Shown: positions 36,664 through 45,996 of the stretch, in pieces
Layout: the number at the start of each line of letters is the position of its first letter
How positions within the stretch are numbered: position 1 is the first letter of the stretch
Assembly: GCF_000021325.1 (NCBI RefSeq)
Contig: NC_011365.1
Coordinates: 2,446,001-2,510,000, forward strand
Origin: Gluconacetobacter diazotrophicus PA1 5
GTDB lineage: Bacteria > Pseudomonadota > Alphaproteobacteria > Acetobacterales > Acetobacteraceae
Direction of reading: 5' to 3'
DNA: 64,000 bases
Made by a program: the position numbers and the translations under genes
Notes under the pieces: generated by a model
What the model saw: the letters and a program-made list of their open reading frames with translations, nothing else
Database searches by the model: none
What the model was told of the DNA's origin: nothing

Positions 36664-39234
36664 ATGGCGCTGGATACCTATCGCAGCAAGCGCGATTTCA
36701 AGGCGACGCCCGAGCCCGAGGGTGCCGAGGCGGCGGAAAAGCCGGATACCGGCGCGGGCCATCTGTTCGTCATCCAGAAACATGCGGCACACCGCCTGCA
36801 TTACGACCTGCGGCTGGAAATGGATGGCGTGCTGAAGAGCTGGGCGGTGACGCGCGGCCCCAGCCTGAACCCGGGCGACAAGCGCCTGGCCGTGCAGGTC
36901 GAGGACCACCCGCTGGATTACGGCACGTTCGAGGGCACGATCCCGAAGGGGCAGTATGGCGGCGGCACGGTCATGCTCTGGGACAAGGGCACGTGGACGC
37001 CGCTGCACGATCCGGTCCGGGGCCTCGCCAAGGGGCATCTCGATTTCGAACTGCGGGGCGAAAAGCTTCACGGACGCTGGAACCTGGTGCGGATGGACGG
37101 ACACCGCGAGGGAACGCATGAGAACTGGCTGCTGATCAAGGCCGCCGATTCCGATGCACGGTCGAAGAACGATGCCGATATCCTCGAAGAGCGGCCGGAA
37201 TCCGTAAAGACCGGCCGTGCGATGGACGACATCGCGGCCGGTGCGCCAGGGAAGGACAGGGTCGGGAAGGCGGCGGCCCAAAAAGCCGTGACGAAGAAAG
37301 CCGCGATACCGAAGGACGCGCCGCAGGCGGACGCGGCCGCGACAGGCGCCGCACCCTGCGCGGGGGCGAAGCCCGGCCCGTTGCCATCCTTCGTCGAGCC
37401 CGAACTGGCCACCCTGGTGCGCGCGGCCCCCACCGGCCCGCAATGGCTGCACGAGGTCAAGTTCGACGGCTACCGCCTGCTGGCGCGGATCGAAGCCGGA
37501 CGGGTCGTGCTGCTGACCCGCACGGGCCTGGACTGGACCGCCCGGTTCGGCGACCAGATCAGTGCCGCGCTGGCGTCCCTGCCGGTGCGGACGGCGCTGA
37601 TCGACGGCGAACTGGTGGTGGAAACCGCAGGCGGGACCTCGGATTTTTCCGCTCTCCAGGCCGATCTCAGCGCCGGCCGCACCGACCGCTTCATCTTCTA
37701 CGTCTTCGATCTGTTGCATCTGGACGGCTACGACCTGCGCGACGCGACGCTGGAGGCGCGCAAGGGCGCGCTGCACGACCTGGTGCCGGACGATGCGGCG
37801 CGGCTGCGCTTCAGCGGCCATTTCGACGAGGCCGGGGGGCAGGTGCTGCGCCATGCCTGCCGCCTGGGCCTGGAGGGAATCGTCTCCAAGCAGCGGGACG
37901 TGCCCTACCGGTCGGGACGGGGCCGGGACTGGGTGAAATCGAAATGCGTGGCGCGGCAGGAATTCGTGATCGGCGGCTACGTGCCCTCGACCGCCAGCCG
38001 GGGGGCGGTCGGCTCGCTGGTCCTTGGGGTCCAGGAAAACGGCAGGCTGGTCCATGTCGGCCGGGTCGGGACCGGCTTCACCGCCGCGACGGCGGCGGAC
38101 CTGCTCCGGCGCCTGCAACCGCTTGATGTTCCCGACAGTCCCTTCGCCGCTGCCCTGACGGCCCGCGAGCGAAAGGGGGTGCGCTATGTCCGCCCCGATT
38201 GCGTGGCGGAAGTGGAATTCCGCGCCTGGACCGCCGACGGCCATCTGCGCCACGCGGCGTTCCTGGGCCTGCGCGAGGACAAGCCGGCGGCCGACATCGT
38301 CCGCGAGGTCGAAGCGCCCGACCCCGTATCCTCCGGCCCTTCATCCAAACCGGTCAAACCGGTTTCCCCGGAACCCGCGCCTGCCCGCCCGGCCCGCACC
38401 CTGACCCATCCCGACCGGTCCTACTGGCCGGATGCCGGCGTGACCAAGCAGGACCTGGCCGATTATTACGCCGCGATCTGGCCGCGAATGGCGCCCTTCA
38501 TCACCGACCGCGCGCTGGCGCTGTTGCGCTGCCCCAACGGCATCGCGGGGCCGCGCTTCTTCCAGAAGAACTTATGGAAGGGCGCCGGCGGTCACCTGGT
38601 GCCGTTGCGGGACCCGGAAGGCGATCCCGGCACGCCGCTGATCGGCCTGCGCGACCGCGACGGGCTGATCGACCTGGCGCAGGCCGCCGCGCTGGAAATC
38701 CATCCCTGGGGCGCGTCCGCCCAGGCGTGGGACCAGCCCGACATGATCGTGATGGACCTCGATCCCGGCGACGGCGTGCCCTGGTCCATGGTGATCGAGG
38801 CGGCGCGGGAAATCCGCGCGCGGCTGGAACGGTCCGGCCTCGCGTCCTTCGTCAAGACGACCGGCGGCAAGGGGCTGCATGTCGTGGCGCCGCTGAAACC
38901 CGGGGCCGACTGGACGGCGGTCAAGGCCTTCACCCGGTCCATGGCCCAGGCGATGGTGTCGGACAGCCCGCAGCGTTACGTGGCCACCATCACCAAATCC
39001 AGGCGCCAGGGCCGTATCCTGGTCGATTACCTGCGCAACCAGCGCGGCGCGACCGCCGTCGCGCCCTATTCCCCCCGTGCCCGCCCCGGCGCGCCGGTCG
39101 CGATGCCGCTGGCCTGGAACGAACTGGGGCCGGATATCGGACCCGCGCATTTCACCATCGGGACGATCGCCGCCCGACTGGCGGTCGCGGACCCGTGGGC
39201 GGAGATCCGTGACGCGGCCCGGCCGCTCCGTTAA
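36664..39234 (+). CDS. ligD: Multifunctional ATP-dependent DNA ligase LigD
   Basis: 856 residues with three domains in the order phosphoesterase (about 30-150; FVIQKHAAHRLHYDLRLEMD, GTIPKGQYGGG), a Lys/Ala-rich linker, ligase (about 240-550; nucleotidyl Lys 266 in EVKFDGYR, IDGELVV, EGIVSKQRD) and archaeo-eukaryotic primase-type polymerase (about 570-856; DLDPGDGVPW, FVKTTGGKGLHVVAP, YLRNQRGATAVAPYSPRARP). This is the Pseudomonas-type order. It trims, fills and seals broken ends brought by Ku. Convergent with the second ku gene. Confidence 0.97.
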   Translation: MALDTYRSKRDFKATPEPEGAEAAEKPDTGAGHLFVIQKHAAHRLHYDLRLEMDGVLKSWAVTRGPSLNPGDKRLAVQVEDHPLDYGTFEGTIPKGQYGGGTVMLWDKGTWTPLHDPVRGLAKGHLDFELRGEKLHGRWNLVRMDGHREGTHENWLLIKAADSDARSKNDADILEERPESVKTGRAMDDIAAGAPGKDRVGKAAAQKAVTKKAAIPKDAPQADAAATGAAPCAGAKPGPLPSFVEPELATLVRAAPTGPQWLHEVKFDGYRLLARIEAGRVVLLTRTGLDWTARFGDQISAALASLPVRTALIDGELVVETAGGTSDFSALQADLSAGRTDRFIFYVFDLLHLDGYDLRDATLEARKGALHDLVPDDAARLRFSGHFDEAGGQVLRHACRLGLEGIVSKQRDVPYRSGRGRDWVKSKCVARQEFVIGGYVPSTASRGAVGSLVLGVQENGRLVHVGRVGTGFTAATAADLLRRLQPLDVPDSPFAAALTARERKGVRYVRPDCVAEVEFRAWTADGHLRHAAFLGLREDKPAADIVREVEAPDPVSSGPSSKPVKPVSPEPAPARPARTLTHPDRSYWPDAGVTKQDLADYYAAIWPRMAPFITDRALALLRCPNGIAGPRFFQKNLWKGAGGHLVPLRDPEGDPGTPLIGLRDRDGLIDLAQAAALEIHPWGASAQAWDQPDMIVMDLDPGDGVPWSMVIEAAREIRARLERSGLASFVKTTGGKGLHVVAPLKPGADWTAVKAFTRSMAQAMVSDSPQRYVATITKSRRQGRILVDYLRNQRGATAVAPYSPRARPGAPVAMPLAWNELGPDIGPAHFTIGTIAARLAVADPWAEIRDAARPLR

Positions 39235-39245
39235 GGGCCGCTCCG

Positions 39246-40052
39246 TCAGGAGGTTCCATCCTGCGCCAGGCTGGCCCGCAACGCATCCAGGATACTGACC
39301 ACATTGCCGGTCTTCGGTTTCGCGGCCTCGCGGGCCGGCGCCCGCTTCCGGCCCTTCTGCCTGGCCGCGATGATGTCCAGCAGCCGTTCCTGCACCGGGT
39401 CGCGGACCATCTCCGGGTCCCAGGGCTGCGTCTGCCGGTCGATCAATGCCGTCAGCAGCTTCATTTCCGGGCTGTCGGCGGACTCGGCCTCGGACGCCGG
39501 CCGGGTCCGTGCGGCGGGGTGGCCGCCATTGCGGACCGCGTTTCCGTCATGCAGGGTCCACAGCACGATCCCCTTGCCGCGCGGTTCCAGCAGCACCGCG
39601 CGTTCGCGCCGGTACAGCACCAGGCGCGCGATGCCGACCATCCCGGCCGCCTCCATCGCGGCCCGGATGACGGCGAAGGCCTCCACGCCGATGGTATCGT
39701 CCGGCATCAGGAAATGCGGCGCGTCATACCAGACCCAGCCGATGCTGCCCGCCGGCACGAAACTTTCGATGTCGATCGTACGAGTGCTGTCCAGGGCGAC
39801 GGATTCCAGCTCCTCGTCCTCCAGCAGCACATAATGGTCGTCGTCGCGCGGATAGCCCAGCACCTGCTCGTCGTCCGCCACGGGCGCGCCGCTCTGCGCA
39901 TCGACATAGCGGCTGACGACGCGGTGGCCAGTCCGCCGGTTGATGGTGTGGAAACGAACCGTCTCGCTGCCGGTCGTCGCCGGCATCATGGTCACGGGAC
40001 AGGTGACCAGCGAGACCTTCAGATAGCCCGTCCAGGATGGTCTGTCCGCCAT
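39246..40052 (-). CDS. ku: Ku protein, NHEJ DNA-end binding (copy 2)
   Basis: 268 residues: PSWTGYLKVSLVTCPVTMMP, FHTINRRTGHRVVSRYVDAQSG and GYPRDDDHYVLLEDEELESV. Clearly diverged from copy 1 (acidic motif, different C-terminus: a basic KGRKRAPAREAAKPK stretch and a short helix LDALRASLAQDG). The start is taken at the common N-terminus MADRPSW; an in-frame ATG at 40070 is possible. It faces ligD tail to tail with 11 bases between. Two divergent Ku proteins suggest a heterodimer or condition-specific homodimers. Confidence 0.93.
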   Translation of the reverse strand: MADRPSWTGYLKVSLVTCPVTMMPATTGSETVRFHTINRRTGHRVVSRYVDAQSGAPVADDEQVLGYPRDDDHYVLLEDEELESVALDSTRTIDIESFVPAGSIGWVWYDAPHFLMPDDTIGVEAFAVIRAAMEAAGMVGIARLVLYRRERAVLLEPRGKGIVLWTLHDGNAVRNGGHPAARTRPASEAESADSPEMKLLTALIDRQTQPWDPEMVRDPVQERLLDIIAARQKGRKRAPAREAAKPKTGNVVSILDALRASLAQDGTS

Positions 40053-40186
40053 GGCGACGCGCCCGTTCATGCCTTTATGCCGGCCGAACGCCCCGCCCGC
40101 GCCGGCGGTTCCCCCGCGCGGGCCGTGCAACTCCCGTATCATCCGGTCGTTCCAGGCGAAGCACGCCTGCGCCCGGGGGGACCGTC

Positions 40187-40510
40187 ATGAAAAGCGCCGT
40201 TCGACTGGCCGCGATCGTCTGCTGCGCGGCGCTGGGCGGCCCGGGCCTTTCGCTGGCCCAGGGCACCCAGCCGCCCAGGATACCGCCCGCGGCCAATCCC
40301 CACGCCGCCGTCCCGCCCGAACGCATGGGCAGCACGCATTCCATGCTCTGCGCCAGCGAAATGACGCCGACGCAGTGCGTCCATCCCGAAAAGCCCGGAC
40401 CGCCCCCCGAACATGCGGCCCCGCCCGGCGCGACCCCGCCATCCAGCGAGGTGCCGAAAAAGCCGAGCCGTCCGCCCTCGGCACCCCCGCCGGTCACCGC
40501 GCCGCCCTGA
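40187..40510 (+). CDS. Small secreted proline-rich protein
   Basis: 107 residues: signal peptide (AAIVCCAALGGPGLSLAQG) and a mature chain very rich in Pro, with two Cys (MLCASEMTPTQCVHPEK) that may form a disulphide. No family recognised. ATG 40187 follows a GGGGGGACC Shine-Dalgarno-like run. Its stop faces the pdc stop with a GC-rich hairpin between. Confidence 0.5.
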   Translation: MKSAVRLAAIVCCAALGGPGLSLAQGTQPPRIPPAANPHAAVPPERMGSTHSMLCASEMTPTQCVHPEKPGPPPEHAAPPGATPPSSEVPKKPSRPPSAPPPVTAPP

Positions 40511-40514
40511 CGGG

Positions 40515-40534
40515 CCGGCGGGGCGGCCCGCCGG
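40515..40534. terminator. GC-rich hairpin between convergent genes
   Basis: CCGGCGGG, loop GCGG, CCCGCCGG: a perfect 8-bp stem exactly filling the gap between the convergent stops of the secreted-protein gene and pdc. No T-run on either side, so termination strength is uncertain. Confidence 0.45.
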
Positions 40535-42211
40535 TCAGCCCGCGCGCGGCGGGCGGGCGTTGGCGGCGGCCACGCGCTTGCCCCACGTGACCAGCTCCTG
40601 CGTGCAGTCGTCGCGGTCCAGCGTGCATTCGATCAGCGTCGGGCCGTTGCGGTTGGCGCGCGCCTGCTCGATGGCGGCGGCCAGTTCCCCCCCGGTGCGG
40701 GCGCGCAGGCCCAGCCCGTTGCCCTCGCCGGCGTTGAAGACCTCCATCAGGCCCGCATAATCCCAGTTCTTGACGTTGTTGTACGGGCCGTCATGAATCA
40801 TGACTTCGATCGTGTAGCCATGATTGTTGATCAGGAAGATGATCACCGGCAGGTCGTGGCGGATCATCTGCGCGACTTCCTGCGCCGTCAGCTGGAACGA
40901 CCCGTCGCCCACCATCAGCACATGCTGCCGCTCGGGGGCGGCCAGGGCATTGCCGAACGCGGCGGGAACCGACCAGCCGATATGGCCCCACTGCATTTCC
41001 AGTTCCACCCGCGCGCCGTACGGCAGCTTCATGCGCACGGCGTTGAACCAGGAATCGCCGGTTTCGGCGGTCAGGGTGGTCCGCGGCGTCAGCAGGGCGC
41101 CGATCTGGCGGGCCATTTCGGCATTGTTCAGCGGCGCGGTCGGGGCTGCGGCCGGCGTCTGCGGCGTCACGTAGGCGCCGCCCCGGGCGGTGGCGTCGCG
41201 CCGCACGGTATGCGCGGCCAGCCGGGTCAGGAAGTCGCGCATGTCGATGCCCGCATAGGCAACGCCGCCCACCGTGACCGCGTGGCGTTCCACCAGCATC
41301 ACATTGTCGCCCTTGGGCCAGGCCGACCAGCCGACGGTCGCGTAATCGTTGAAGACCGGCGCCAGGCAGATCACGCCCTCCGCGCCCTCGACCGCCTGCT
41401 GCGCGCCCGGGCTGCTGACCTCGCCCCAGTAATGGCCGCGATAGCCGGGATGGTCCTCGGGGAAGAAGCTCTTGGCGGCGGCCATGGTGGTGACGGCGCA
41501 GCCCAGCGCGTCGGCCAGGGCCACGGCCTGGGCCTGCGCGCCGGCCGCGCGGATGCGGCTGCCGACCAGCATCGTCACGCTGCCGCGCTGTTCGATGAAG
41601 GCAAGCGCCGCATCCACCGCCGCCTTCAGGCTGGCCTCGTCCGGGGCCGGCGGGCTCAGCAGCGCGTCGATCCCGCCCGGACGCACGCAGGGCGCCCCCG
41701 CGACGTTGCAGGCGATTTCCAGATAGGCGGGCTTCTTCTCGCGCAGGGCGGTACGGATCACATGGTCGATCTTGGCGGGCGCGTCCTCGGCCGACACGAT
41801 GGATTCGGCGGCGCAGGTGATATGCCGCGCCATCTCAAGCTGATAGCCGTAATCGGTGGTGCCCAGCGTATGATGCAGGATGTGCCCGGTGCCGTGGTCG
41901 TTCGCGTTCGGCGCGCCGGAAATCAGGATCACGGGCAGGTTTTCGGCATAGGCGCCGCCCAGCGCGTTGAAGGCCGACAGGGCGCCGACGCTGAAGGTCA
42001 CGATCGCGGCGGCGGCCCCGTTGGCGCGGGCATAGCCCTCGGCGCTGAACCCGCAATTCAGCTCGTTGCTGCAATAGATCTGCTGCATGTCGGTGTTGAG
42101 CAGAAGCTGGTCCAGCAGCACCAGGTTGTAGTCGCCGGCCACCGCGAAATGGTGTTTCAGCCCGATCTGGGCCAGCCGATCCGCGAGATAGCGTCCAACG
42201 GTATAGGTCAT
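40535..42211 (-). CDS. pdc: Pyruvate decarboxylase
   Basis: 558 residues. Thiamine-diphosphate enzyme converting pyruvate to acetaldehyde and CO2 in the cytoplasm. Visible: cofactor Glu in [18 protein letters not shown], active-site His pair in [16 protein letters not shown], and the TPP/Mg motif [11 protein letters not shown]...[10 protein letters not shown]. Bacterial PDC is rare; acetic acid bacteria use it with alcohol and aldehyde dehydrogenases in pyruvate/lactate use. The ATG at 42211 gives the known N-terminus [20 protein letters not shown]. Divergent from a LysR gene with paired inverted repeats between. Confidence 0.97.
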   Translation of the reverse strand: MTYTVGRYLADRLAQIGLKHHFAVAGDYNLVLLDQLLLNTDMQQIYCSNELNCGFSAEGYARANGAAAAIVTFSVGALSAFNALGGAYAENLPVILISGAPNANDHGTGHILHHTLGTTDYGYQLEMARHITCAAESIVSAEDAPAKIDHVIRTALREKKPAYLEIACNVAGAPCVRPGGIDALLSPPAPDEASLKAAVDAALAFIEQRGSVTMLVGSRIRAAGAQAQAVALADALGCAVTTMAAAKSFFPEDHPGYRGHYWGEVSSPGAQQAVEGAEGVICLAPVFNDYATVGWSAWPKGDNVMLVERHAVTVGGVAYAGIDMRDFLTRLAAHTVRRDATARGGAYVTPQTPAAAPTAPLNNAEMARQIGALLTPRTTLTAETGDSWFNAVRMKLPYGARVELEMQWGHIGWSVPAAFGNALAAPERQHVLMVGDGSFQLTAQEVAQMIRHDLPVIIFLINNHGYTIEVMIHDGPYNNVKNWDYAGLMEVFNAGEGNGLGLRARTGGELAAAIEQARANRNGPTLIECTLDRDDCTQELVTWGKRVAAANARPPRAG

Positions 42212-42254
42212 CACATGGCTCCTTGCATCGCTGCAGCCATGGTGATCCTGCCTT

Positions 42255-42296
42255 ATACCAACGTCAAATATATGGTATGTGTCGATTCCATACACA
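42255..42296. promoter_or_regulatory. Two inverted repeats in the pdc-lysR divergent promoter
   Basis: ATACCA-N12-TGGTAT (42255-42278) and TGTGT-N9-ACACA (42278-42296) abut each other in the 97-base gap. LysR regulators commonly bind such paired dyads between their own gene and a divergent target, so this is the likely operator for pdc control. Confidence 0.6.
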
Positions 42297-42308
42297 GGAT
42301 ATATGGAT

Positions 42309-43199
42309 ATGGACCTGCGTCACCTGCGCTATTTCGTGGCGGTCGCCGAACGGGGCGGCTTCACCCGCGCGGCCGAAAGCCTGCACATGGAGCAGCCGCC
42401 GCTCAGCCAGCAGATCCGCCAGCTTGAACAGGAACTGGGCGTGACGCTGTTCGAGCGGCTGAGCCGCGGCGTCCGCCTGACCGAGGCCGGGGCCTGCCTG
42501 ATCGACCAGGCGCGGACCATCCTGGCGATGGACGTGCAGTTCCGCACCGATGCCGGCAGCATCGCGCGGGGCGAGCAGGGCCGGCTGCGCATCGGCCTGG
42601 CGGGGGCGGTGTCCCTGCTGCCGCTGATCCCGCAGGCGATCCGGCTGTTTCGCGACCGCTGGCCCGGCATCGTCCTGACGATGGAGGACAGCAACACCCC
42701 CGCGCTGATCGACGCCCTGCGCCAGCGCCGGCTGGACATCGCGATCATCCGCCCCCCGGTCGCCGAGCCCGACATCGCAACGACGCCCCTGCTGGACGAA
42801 CCGACGGTGATCGCCCTGCCCAGCGGCCACCCGGCGGGAGAGGAGGAGGAGATCGACCTGGCGCGCATCGCGGGCGAACCGCTGATCATCTTCGACCGCG
42901 CCCTGGGCCCGGGCTTCTATGACGCGATCCTGTCGGCCTGCCAGGCGGCGGGATTCACGCCCGCATTCGGCCAGGGGGCGCCGCAGATCGCCTCCACCGT
43001 GCCGCTGGTGGCCGCCGGGCTGGGGGTGTCGATCGTGCCGGACTGCCTGCGCCAGATCCATGCCGGCGGCGTCACCTACCACGCCATTCGCGGCACCGCG
43101 CCGCTGGCCTCGCTGGCTATCGCGACGCTGGCGGGCGCATCGGGGCCGCTGGTGCCGCGCTTTGTCGAGACGCTGCGGGAGCGGGTGGTTCTTTTTTGA
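42309..43199 (+). CDS. LysR-family regulator, probably of pdc
   Basis: 296 residues. N-terminal winged helix [20 protein letters not shown], then [20 protein letters not shown], followed by a two-lobed effector domain ([20 protein letters not shown]..., [14 protein letters not shown]). ATG 42309 has AGGAT nine bases upstream; ATG 42303 and 42279 are in frame. The divergent arrangement with pdc and the dyads between them suggest control of pyruvate decarboxylase; the effector is unknown. Confidence 0.9.
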   Translation: MDLRHLRYFVAVAERGGFTRAAESLHMEQPPLSQQIRQLEQELGVTLFERLSRGVRLTEAGACLIDQARTILAMDVQFRTDAGSIARGEQGRLRIGLAGAVSLLPLIPQAIRLFRDRWPGIVLTMEDSNTPALIDALRQRRLDIAIIRPPVAEPDIATTPLLDEPTVIALPSGHPAGEEEEIDLARIAGEPLIIFDRALGPGFYDAILSACQAAGFTPAFGQGAPQIASTVPLVAAGLGVSIVPDCLRQIHAGGVTYHAIRGTAPLASLAIATLAGASGPLVPRFVETLRERVVLF

Positions 43200-43209
43200 A
43201 AAAAGAGCC
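43187..43209. terminator. Hairpin at the end of the LysR gene
   Basis: GGTTCTTTTTT and AAAAAGAGCC pair around the stop codon, giving an AT-rich stem closed by GC pairs, in a 38-base gap between convergent genes. It may terminate in both directions. Such A/T-core hairpins next to stops are, as I recall, frequent in acetic acid bacteria. Confidence 0.5.
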
Positions 43210-43237
43210 AAAAAACTTTTGATTTATTCAGGTCTTT

Positions 43238-44281
43238 TCAGGACTGGCTTTGGGTCTGGTTCTGGCCTTGGTCGGGCGGGGCTTCGGGCATCGTGGGCGG
43301 CCAGAAGGCCTGGGCGATCTCGCCCTGCACCAGGCGCAGTTCGCGCTGCACCCAGTCCAGGAATTCGTGCAGGCCGCGCAGGATGATGTCCTGCACCGTC
43401 TGTTCGGCCAGGGTCGCGCGCAGTTCCTCGATCCGCTCGGCGGCGGCGTAGCCGTTCTTCAGCCCGTAATCGGTGCGCAGATGCCCCACCGCCCAGTGCA
43501 ACTGGCGCAGGCTGGTCGACAGCGCGCGCGGGAAGCCGTCATTCTTCAGCAGGAAGCCCACGACGCGGCCGGGCGTGATCTCGCCCGACGCGGTGCGGCG
43601 GAAGGCGTGATAGGCGGCGGCGGCACGCAGCACGGCGGACCATTGGCCGATATCGACCTCCGACCCCACGCCGGTCCCGCTGGGCAGCAGCGTGTGGTAT
43701 TTGATGTCGATCAGCCGGGTGATCTGGTCGCCGCGTTCCAGCGTGCGGCCCATCAGGTAGAACAGCCACGCCTGGTCGCGATAGAACGTGCCCTCGGTAA
43801 TGCCGTGATGGGTCTGGCAATCCTGCTTCAGCCGGGCGCACAGGCCGGACAGGTTCGACGACCGGATATCGCTGGGCCCCAGCGCGCGGATCGAATTGGT
43901 GAAGATGTTGAGCTGCGTCCACATCTCGGTCGAAATCAGCGGGCGCAGCGCGCGGGCGTTCTCGCGCGCCGCATGGGCGATCGAGGCGATGGAGTTCGGA
44001 TTCTCGCGGTCGGTGACGTAGAAATCGACGACATTCTGCTCGGACGCCGTGTCGTGCCGTGCGAAGAACCGCTCCTCGTCCGCGTTGATCTGCACGATCG
44101 ACAGCCAGCCGGTGGCGGTGCTGCGCGTGCGCACGAACGTCTCGGTCACGTCGATCAGCCGGGCCAGGTTCTCGATCCGCTCCATGTACCGCGCCAGCCA
44201 GATCGTGCATTCGGCATAGCGCGACAGCAGGTTGGGCATCGCGATGCCCCCGGGCGGAAGATCGACGACGATATGGCTCAT
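43238..44281 (-). CDS. Alpha-E domain protein (DUF403)
   Basis: 347 residues, nearly all alpha-helical. Diagnostic N-terminal motif LLSRYAECTIWLARYMERIENLARLID and C-terminal LIDIKYHTLLPSG, HAFRRTASGEITPG regions. Alpha-E proteins nearly always accompany a circularly permuted ATP-grasp ligase and a transglutaminase-like protein; their role, perhaps a scaffold or carrier in peptide ligation, is not established. The ATG at 44281 overlaps the upstream ATP-grasp stop (ATGA); ATG 44239 would remove 14 residues. The C-terminal tail is Pro/Gln-rich (PPDQGQNQTQSQS). Confidence 0.85.
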   Translation of the reverse strand: MSHIVVDLPPGGIAMPNLLSRYAECTIWLARYMERIENLARLIDVTETFVRTRSTATGWLSIVQINADEERFFARHDTASEQNVVDFYVTDRENPNSIASIAHAARENARALRPLISTEMWTQLNIFTNSIRALGPSDIRSSNLSGLCARLKQDCQTHHGITEGTFYRDQAWLFYLMGRTLERGDQITRLIDIKYHTLLPSGTGVGSEVDIGQWSAVLRAAAAYHAFRRTASGEITPGRVVGFLLKNDGFPRALSTSLRQLHWAVGHLRTDYGLKNGYAAAERIEELRATLAEQTVQDIILRGLHEFLDWVQRELRLVQGEIAQAFWPPTMPEAPPDQGQNQTQSQS

Positions 44282-45750
44282 GATGCCAGCACCCATGTAT
44301 CCTTCGACCCCCCGCCCTGCGAGGAGTTGACGACCAGCGATCCCTTGCGCAGCGCCACGCGCGACAGCCCCCCCGGCAGCACCCAGGTCGATCGCCCCGT
44401 CACGGCGAAGGGCCGCAGGTCGACATGCCGCGCCTCGATCCCGGCCTCGCACAGGGTCGGGCAGACCGACAGGTCGATGACCGGCTGGCTGATGTAATTG
44501 GCCGGATCGGCCAGCAGCTTGGCGCGGAATTCCTCCAGCTCGGTCTTCGTCGCGTGCGGGCCGATGATCAGGCCGTACCCGCCGGATTCCCCCACCGGCT
44601 TGACCACCAGCCGCTCCAGGTTGGCCAGCGTGTAGGCCAGGCCCTCGGCCTCGGCGCAGATATGCGTCTCGACATTCGACAGGATCGGCTCTTCCGACAG
44701 GTAATAGCGGATGATGCGCGGCATGTAGGCGTACACCGCCTTGTCGTCCGCCACCCCGGTGCCGATCGCGTTGGCGATGGTCACGTTGCCCCGGCGATAG
44801 GCGTCCACCAGGCCGGGCACGCCCAGCATGCTGTCGGGGTTGAAGACCCGCGGGTCCAGGAAATCGTCGTTCAGGCGCCGGTAGATCGAATGGACCGGGC
44901 GCAGGCCGGCGACCGTGCGCATGAACACGCGCCCGCCCTCGACCACCAGGTCGCGGCCCTCGACCAGCGGCACGCCCATCTCGCGCGCCAGGAACACATG
45001 CTCGAAATAGGCGGAATTGTAGATCCCGGGTGACAGCAGCACGACTTCGGGGTCCGCCACGCCCTGGGGGGCGACCTCGGCCAGCGCGTGGCGCAGGCGC
45101 GGCCCGTACTCGTCCACCGGCATCAGGTCCAGCCCGGCGGCCAGGTCGGGCATGACGCGCAGCATCATGTGCCGGCTCTCGATGACGTAGGACACGCCGG
45201 ACGGCGTGCGCGCATTGTCCTCCAGCACCAGGAAGGTGCCGTTGCCGTCACGGACCAGGTCGGTGCCGTTGATATGGACATAGACCCCGCCCGGCACGTC
45301 CAGCCCTTCCATCTCGGGCCGGTAGTTGGCGTTGCCCAGCACCAGGTCGGCCGGGATGATCCCGTCCCTGAGGATGCGGCGTTCGTGATAGATGTCCCAC
45401 AGGAAATGGTTCAGCGCCGTGACCCGCTGCTGCACGCCGCGATTGACATGGTCCCACTCGGCGGCGGTCAGCACGCGCGGGATCAGGTCGAAGGGCAGGA
45501 TGCGGTCGATCGCGTCGCGGTCGGTATAGACGGTGAAGGTGATGCCCAGGTTGTACAGTCCGGCCTCGGCCGCGCGGGCCCTCTGCCGCAGTTCCGTCAG
45601 GCCGAACTGCGACAGCCGTTCGCGCACCAGGGCCAGGCTGTCGGGCGGGGCGTCCCTGCGGTTCATCAGTTCGCAGAAGAAATCCGGCTTGTCATAGGAC
45701 ACGAACAGGCCCGGCCCCTGCGGGGCGTTGTGCTCCGTCAGGTCGCTCAT
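44278..45750 (-). CDS. Circularly permuted ATP-grasp protein type 2 (DUF404/DUF407)
   Basis: 490 residues. Motifs of the family: VLEDNARTPSGVSYVIESR, LLSPGIYNSAYFEHVFLA, SIYRRLNDDFLDP, IGTGVADDKAVYAYMPRII and the nucleotide-binding loop LVVKPVGESGGYG. ATP-grasp enzymes join a carboxylate to an amine through an acyl phosphate, so a peptide or amide ligase is inferred; the substrate is unknown. First gene of a two-gene operon with the alpha-E protein, divergent from the transglutaminase/DUF2126 gene. The start follows GGGGGAAAACGGGACA. Confidence 0.88.
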   Translation of the reverse strand: MSDLTEHNAPQGPGLFVSYDKPDFFCELMNRRDAPPDSLALVRERLSQFGLTELRQRARAAEAGLYNLGITFTVYTDRDAIDRILPFDLIPRVLTAAEWDHVNRGVQQRVTALNHFLWDIYHERRILRDGIIPADLVLGNANYRPEMEGLDVPGGVYVHINGTDLVRDGNGTFLVLEDNARTPSGVSYVIESRHMMLRVMPDLAAGLDLMPVDEYGPRLRHALAEVAPQGVADPEVVLLSPGIYNSAYFEHVFLAREMGVPLVEGRDLVVEGGRVFMRTVAGLRPVHSIYRRLNDDFLDPRVFNPDSMLGVPGLVDAYRRGNVTIANAIGTGVADDKAVYAYMPRIIRYYLSEEPILSNVETHICAEAEGLAYTLANLERLVVKPVGESGGYGLIIGPHATKTELEEFRAKLLADPANYISQPVIDLSVCPTLCEAGIEARHVDLRPFAVTGRSTWVLPGGLSRVALRKGSLVVNSSQGGGSKDTWVLAS

Positions 45751-45996
45751 TGTCCCGTTTTCCCCCCTGCGAGGCAGGAGATCAGGCGCGAAGGAATCAT
45801 TTTCACCACCTGCTGGTCCGTTTCCGTTACAGCCAAGCAAGAAATCGCCCCGCCGCCAAGACACAATCCGTATACTCTTCCGGCCACGATGATTTCATGG
45901 CGGGCCGGGCCGAATTACGGTGTTTCCCTCTGGTCGCGGACGGGAAAGCTGGCTAGCGTTCCCGGGCGGAATTTCCATTTACCTCAAGGTCGATGC

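Noticed and set aside
34984-38253. Long upstream extension of the mobB frame
   Set aside because: It runs antisense through mobA, ku and ligD. MobB begins naturally at 34983 with its Walker motif.
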